Assembly (NCBI GenBank): GCA_019116185.1
Contig: DXCD01000239.1
Span: 1 to 8,639, forward strand
Length of the DNA stretch: 8,639 nt
Direction of reading: 5' to 3'
DNA from: Candidatus Mediterraneibacter stercorigallinarum
GTDB taxonomy: Bacteria; Bacillota; Clostridia; Lachnospirales; Lachnospiraceae
The position numbers and the translations under genes were made by a program. Of the stretch, positions 6,366-8,639 are shown piece by piece. Position 1 is the first letter of the stretch. Every line of letters begins with the position of its first letter. The notes below the pieces were generated by a model. That model was not told where the DNA came from. It searched no databases and saw only the letters and a program-made list of their open reading frames with translations.

Positions 6366-6430
6366 ATTGTCCTGTGCCTTATTCTTATCCGGCGCGTCTG
6401 AAATACATGTGAAAGGAGACTTCATATCAT

Positions 6431-7813
6431 ATGCAGGAAAATAATACTTTTATGAAAACAAGACCAGTCTTTTCCCTCCTGGTCTCCATGTCTGTCCCCA
6501 TGATGCTGTCCATGCTCATCCAGTCGCTCTACAACATCGTGGACAGCATCTACGTCTCACAGCTAGGAACCGACGCGCTGACCGCGGTCTCCCTTGCCTA
6601 TCCTCTCCAGAATGCGATTCTGTCCGTGGCAGTGGGGATCGGCGTGGGCATCAGTTCCGCAATCTCGATCCATCTCGGCGCGGAAAATCAGGAAAAGGCA
6701 GACCGGGCCGCCACCATCGGGATCGGGCTGACTGTATTCCACTGCGTCCTTTTCATCATCGGCGGGCTTGTCATCACACGTCCGTTCCTCTCTCTGTTCA
6801 CGGACAATCCGGCAGTGCTCGATGATTCCTGTGCTTACACTTATATTGTACTCTGCCTCTCTTTCGGATCTCTGCTTCAGATCGCTTTTGAGAAGATCTT
6901 CCAGAGCATCGGGCAGATGAAGATCACCATGTGCCTGCTGATCGCGGGATGCGTGATCAACATCATCCTGGATCCCATCCTCATCTTTGGTCTTCTCGGA
7001 TTTCCCGCGCTCGGAGTGGCAGGAGCGGCCATCGCCACGGTGATCGGGCAGATCAGCGCTTTTCTGCTCTATATTGTGGTATACCTGAGAAAGCCCTGCG
7101 CCATCCAAATCCGGAGGAAATATCTCCGCTTCGATCGGAGCATCATCCGCCAGATATACAGCGTGGGGATTCCGTCCAGCATCATGATGCTGCTCCCGTC
7201 CGTCCTGATCAGCATCCTGAACAGTATCCTCGCAGCATTCTCCGAAGTGTACGTGGCGGTTCTCGGCGTGTATTTCAAGCTGCAGACATTTATCTATATG
7301 CCTGCCAATGGAATCGTCCAGGGAATGCGCCCTGTCATCGGCTACAACTACGGCGCCGGAGAGACCCGCCGGGTACGCTCTGCCATCCGGTACAGCCTTG
7401 CCTGCGCGGCAGTACTCATGCTCCTTGGAACTCTGCTCTCCCTGCTCATTCCGGAGCAGATCTTTGCCCTGTTTGACGCGGACTCAGAACTGATGAAAGC
7501 CGGCGTCACTGCCCTGCGCATTATCAGTCTCGGGTTCCTGGTCTCTTCTGTGGGCGTCATCTATTCCGGCACATTCGAAGCGATCGGGAACGGCAGGAAC
7601 TCTCTGATCATCTCCCTGCTGCGTCAGTTCGTGATCACGATTCCTTTAAGCTTCCTGCTTTCAAAAGTGTGGGGGCCTTCCGGCGTATGGCTCTCCTTCC
7701 CGGCAGGAGAACTGTGCGCGTCAATCACCGGGATTCTTCTCCTGAACCATTACGAAAACGGGATTCTCTCCCCATTTCTCCGGTCAGCCAAAAAAGAACG
7801 GCAGCGGACATAA
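6431..7813 (+). CDS. MATE-family multidrug/cation efflux transporter
   Basis: This is a secondary exporter of the multidrug and toxic compound extrusion family. Members use Na+ or H+ to expel cationic drugs, dyes or metabolites. The 460-residue protein has about twelve hydrophobic segments in two MatE halves. The N-terminal half has the typical VPMMLSMLIQSLYNIVDSIYVSQLG (written here only as a landmark near residues 17-42: SMLIQSLYNIVDS). The second half carries the repeat-type RPVIGYNYGAG (about 300-310), a strong MATE hallmark. Length is normal. AAGGAG (6413-6418) lies 12 nt before the chosen ATG, longer than ideal. The next in-frame ATG at 6452 has no better site. The stop codon lies within the loop of a terminator hairpin. 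The substrate cannot be inferred. It is probably regulated through the leader hairpin upstream. Confidence 0.93.
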   Translation: MQENNTFMKTRPVFSLLVSMSVPMMLSMLIQSLYNIVDSIYVSQLGTDALTAVSLAYPLQNAILSVAVGIGVGISSAISIHLGAENQEKADRAATIGIGLTVFHCVLFIIGGLVITRPFLSLFTDNPAVLDDSCAYTYIVLCLSFGSLLQIAFEKIFQSIGQMKITMCLLIAGCVINIILDPILIFGLLGFPALGVAGAAIATVIGQISAFLLYIVVYLRKPCAIQIRRKYLRFDRSIIRQIYSVGIPSSIMMLLPSVLISILNSILAAFSEVYVAVLGVYFKLQTFIYMPANGIVQGMRPVIGYNYGAGETRRVRSAIRYSLACAAVLMLLGTLLSLLIPEQIFALFDADSELMKAGVTALRIISLGFLVSSVGVIYSGTFEAIGNGRNSLIISLLRQFVITIPLSFLLSKVWGPSGVWLSFPAGELCASITGILLLNHYENGILSPFLRSAKKERQRT

Positions 7814-7828
7814 AACCCGCTGCCGTTT
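7790..7828 (-). terminator. Convergent terminator overlapping the end of the MATE gene
   Basis: An 11-bp perfect stem AACGGCAGCGG/CCGCTGCCGTT (7797-7807 with 7817-7827) has a 9-nt loop that contains the MATE stop codon (7811-7813). On the minus strand it is followed by C and six T (7795-7790), a proper terminator for the HPr-like gene coming from the right. On the plus strand the tract is only TTTAAAA, so termination of the MATE transcript here would be weaker. Confidence 0.75.
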
Positions 7829-7938
7829 AAAATCTCCAAAAGACCTCACCGTTATTGCCGGACACATTCAGCATTTTTCTCTGCTGTCTTCATTATCCCT
7901 CAACGTGTCCACACCTTTTTGATCTGTTCTCAGATCAT

Positions 7939-8181
7939 TTATCCTTCCATCTCAAAATTCGTAAAATACTCATGCGCCAGTTCTTCGTCTTCTCCATTTA
8001 CAACCAGGCGCATCGGCAGCCCCAGTTTAACAGACATCAATCCAAGGAGCGATTTCCCGTCAATACGGAAATTCCGGTTGGACATATCTGTCACATCAAT
8101 GTCTGATTTCATTTTCTGGCATGTATTACAAAAGCTCATCAACTGCCCTGATGTTGCAAATTTAATCTTCTTCTCGATCAT
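7939..8181 (-). CDS. HPr-like protein lacking the catalytic histidine
   Basis: The 80-residue product has the size and C-terminal half of HPr/Crh proteins. KSLLGLMSV (43-51) matches the KSIMGVMS region that holds regulatory Ser46 of HPr, with Ser44 in its place, and VNGEDEELA (61-69) matches the following strand and helix. The N-terminal active-site loop, TGLHARP in HPr, is SGQLMSF here (11-17), so the histidine phosphorylated by enzyme I is absent and the protein cannot be a normal PTS phosphocarrier. It could be a Crh-like regulatory protein or a divergent HPr of unknown role. AGGAGG (8195-8190) lies 8 nt before the ATG, and a promoter is at 8227-8255. No other PTS gene is nearby. Confidence 0.82.
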   Translation of the reverse strand: MIEKKIKFATSGQLMSFCNTCQKMKSDIDVTDMSNRNFRIDGKSLLGLMSVKLGLPMRLVVNGEDEELAHEYFTNFEMEG

Positions 8182-8226
8182 TTTTCAGTCCTCCTGTCTC
8201 GCTTCTGTGCCGCAGCACACTGCCCC

Positions 8227-8255
8227 AGTATATAACAAAAAAATGAGACAGGCAA
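8227..8255 (-). promoter_or_regulatory. Promoter of the HPr-like gene
   Basis: On the minus strand TTGCCT (8255-8250), a 17-nt spacer and TATACT (8232-8227) make a good sigma-A promoter. Initiation near 8220 leaves a leader of about 40 nt, with a small GTGC/GCAC stem and then the AGGAGG site. Confidence 0.65.
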
Positions 8256-8300
8256 GAGAAAAATATCGATTCCCGTATCACTGCTCCCCCCCCGATCACC

Positions 8301-8351
8301 TTATCTGTGCAAATTACAGATAAATCCCGGAAACGCCACTGTTTCCGGGAT
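8301..8351 (-). terminator. Two abutting hairpins downstream of tRNA-Leu
   Basis: Hairpin A is a perfect 11-bp stem ATCCCGGAAAC/GTTTCCGGGAT (8324-8334 with 8341-8351) with a 6-nt loop. Hairpin B is a perfect 8-bp stem TTATCTGT/ACAGATAA (8301-8308 with 8316-8323) that starts at the very next base. On the minus strand A comes first, 22 nt after the tRNA-Leu 3' end, and is followed by TTATCTGTAATTT, a weak T-tract. A is probably the terminator of the tRNA transcript; B may strengthen or process it. A run of eight C lies just beyond (8286-8293). Confidence 0.55.
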
Positions 8352-8372
8352 CTCCCACTCTTCATTAATTCA

Positions 8373-8453
8373 TGCGGATAACAGGACTTGAACCTGCACG
8401 TCAAGGACACCAGAACCTAAATCTGGCGCGTCTGCCAATTCCGCCATATCCGC
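8373..8453 (-). tRNA. tRNA-Leu (anticodon UAG)
   Basis: The minus strand folds into a full cloverleaf. The acceptor GCGGATA pairs with TATCCGC. The anticodon stem CCAGA/TCTGG encloses the loop TTTAGGT with anticodon TAG, reading CUA leucine codons. There is a short class II variable arm with GTC/GAC, a T-arm GCAGG/CCTGT around TTCAAGT, and discriminator A. The length is 81 nt. The CCA end is not encoded (ATGA follows). Confidence 0.96.
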
Positions 8454-8465
8454 TTATCACTGAAC

Positions 8466-8498
8466 AAAAAGCGGAAACTCCACATCCTGAGTTTCCGC
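8466..8498 (-). terminator. Terminator hairpin between tRNA-Lys and tRNA-Leu
   Basis: A perfect 10-bp stem GCGGAAACTC/GAGTTTCCGC (8471-8480 with 8489-8498) with an 8-nt loop is followed on the minus strand by TTTTTG (8470-8465). It begins 12 nt after the tRNA-Lys 3' end and ends 12 nt before tRNA-Leu. There is no room for a promoter after it, so tRNA-Leu would depend on read-through or on a promoter overlapping this hairpin or tRNA-Lys. Confidence 0.8.
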
Positions 8499-8510
8499 CA
8501 TTTCATTCAC

Positions 8511-8583
8511 TGAGCGTGCGGGGATTCGAACCCCGGACAACTTGATTAAAAGTCAAGTGCTCTACCACCTGAGCTACACGCCC
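8511..8583 (-). tRNA. tRNA-Lys (anticodon UUU)
   Basis: The acceptor GGGCGTG pairs with CACGCTC (one G-T). The D-arm contains AGCTCAGGTGGTAGAGC. The anticodon stem CTTGA/TCAAG encloses CTTTTAA with anticodon TTT. The T-arm is CCGGG/CCCCG around GTTCGAATC, and the discriminator is A. The length is 73 nt. CCA is not encoded. Confidence 0.97.
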
Positions 8584-8612
8584 ATATTTTCTTTCCCGGC
8601 TTCCCAGGTAAA

Positions 8613-8639
8613 CTGGGCTAGCTGGATTCGAACCAGCGA
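8613..8639 (-). tRNA. 3' end of a tRNA, probably tRNA-Gln (partial)
   Basis: The window ends inside this gene. Visible are the T-arm GCTGG/CCAGC around TTCGAAT and the 3' acceptor strand TAGCCCA with discriminator G. A72 implies a U1-A72 pair, and together with G73 this is typical of bacterial tRNA-Gln, which usually begins TGGGCTA. The anticodon is outside the window, so the identity is an inference. It lies 29 nt upstream of tRNA-Lys and is probably co-transcribed with it. Confidence 0.75.

Noticed and set aside
6321..6401. Possible 26-codon leader peptide starting at ATG within the MATE leader
   Set aside because: The frame is open and its end is hydrophobic, but there is no Shine-Dalgarno sequence before it and it begins inside the terminator stem. 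Not strong enough to annotate.
6247..6444. Possible 65-codon gene starting at TTG before the MATE gene
   Set aside because: The TTG is the predicted -35 box, no ribosome binding site precedes it, and the frame runs through the terminator hairpin into the MATE start.
6931..7476. Plus-strand open frame of 181 codons inside the MATE gene
   Set aside because: It is in a different frame within a clear transporter gene, Arg/Pro/His-rich, with no domain and no independent start signal.
7853..7916. Possible structured RNA with GGACAC/GTGTCC closing pairs and an internal CAGCA/TGCTG stem
   Set aside because: The stems are only 5-6 bp with long loops and no known family match. Likely chance in a convergent gap.
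1..8639. CRISPR array, phage or insertion sequence
   Set aside because: There are no regularly spaced direct repeats, transposase, integrase or phage genes. Apart from the left-edge palindromes, the window is ordinary chromosomal sequence.

Overview
The window looks like an ordinary chromosomal segment of a Firmicute, most likely a Clostridia/Lachnospiraceae-type organism. The reasons are strong AGGAGG-type ribosome binding sites, TTGACA/TATAAT-like promoters, intrinsic terminators, a manganese (yybP-ykoY) riboswitch, tRNA genes without an encoded CCA end, and mid-range GC content. The taxonomic call is an inference; no marker gene was searched against a database.

Layout. Positions 1-27 hold nested GGGGTC/GACCCC palindromes, probably the edge of a REP-like repeat. 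On the minus strand, 2827 to 41 carries a three-gene unit: an alanine/glycine/glutamine:cation symporter (AGCS family), hisH and hisF. The first two overlap by ATGA and the last two lie 13 nt apart. A promoter (2922-2950) overlaps the 3' end of the upstream gene, and a palindromic operator-like pair lies between promoter and start. Further right on the minus strand is a two-component system: an OmpR-type response regulator (5239 to 4562) followed by its HAMP-containing sensor kinase (4545 to 2941).

Divergent from that system, on the plus strand, is mntP (5572-6138), a Mn2+ exporter. Its leader contains a recognisable yybP-ykoY aptamer whose closing helix P1 shares its 3' strand with an intrinsic terminator, so the two structures exclude each other. 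A second terminator-like hairpin follows. Next comes a MATE-family efflux transporter (6431-7813), also preceded by its own promoter and a strong terminator-like hairpin, which suggests attenuation.

From 7790 to the right end everything is on the minus strand: a short HPr-like protein that has lost the phosphorylatable histidine (8181 to 7939), then tRNA-Leu(UAG), tRNA-Lys(UUU) and the 3' end of a probable tRNA-Gln, with terminator-like hairpins between them.

How the genes may work together: HisH/HisF form imidazole glycerol phosphate synthase, which consumes glutamine. A transporter from a family that includes glutamine carriers is translationally coupled to hisH, so glutamine supply is a reasonable but unproven link. 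MntP responds to Mn2+ through its riboswitch. I do not see a wholly new system. The best leads are the symporter-hisHF coupling with an active-site Gln-to-His change in HisH, the two attenuated plus-strand leaders, and the degenerate HPr.
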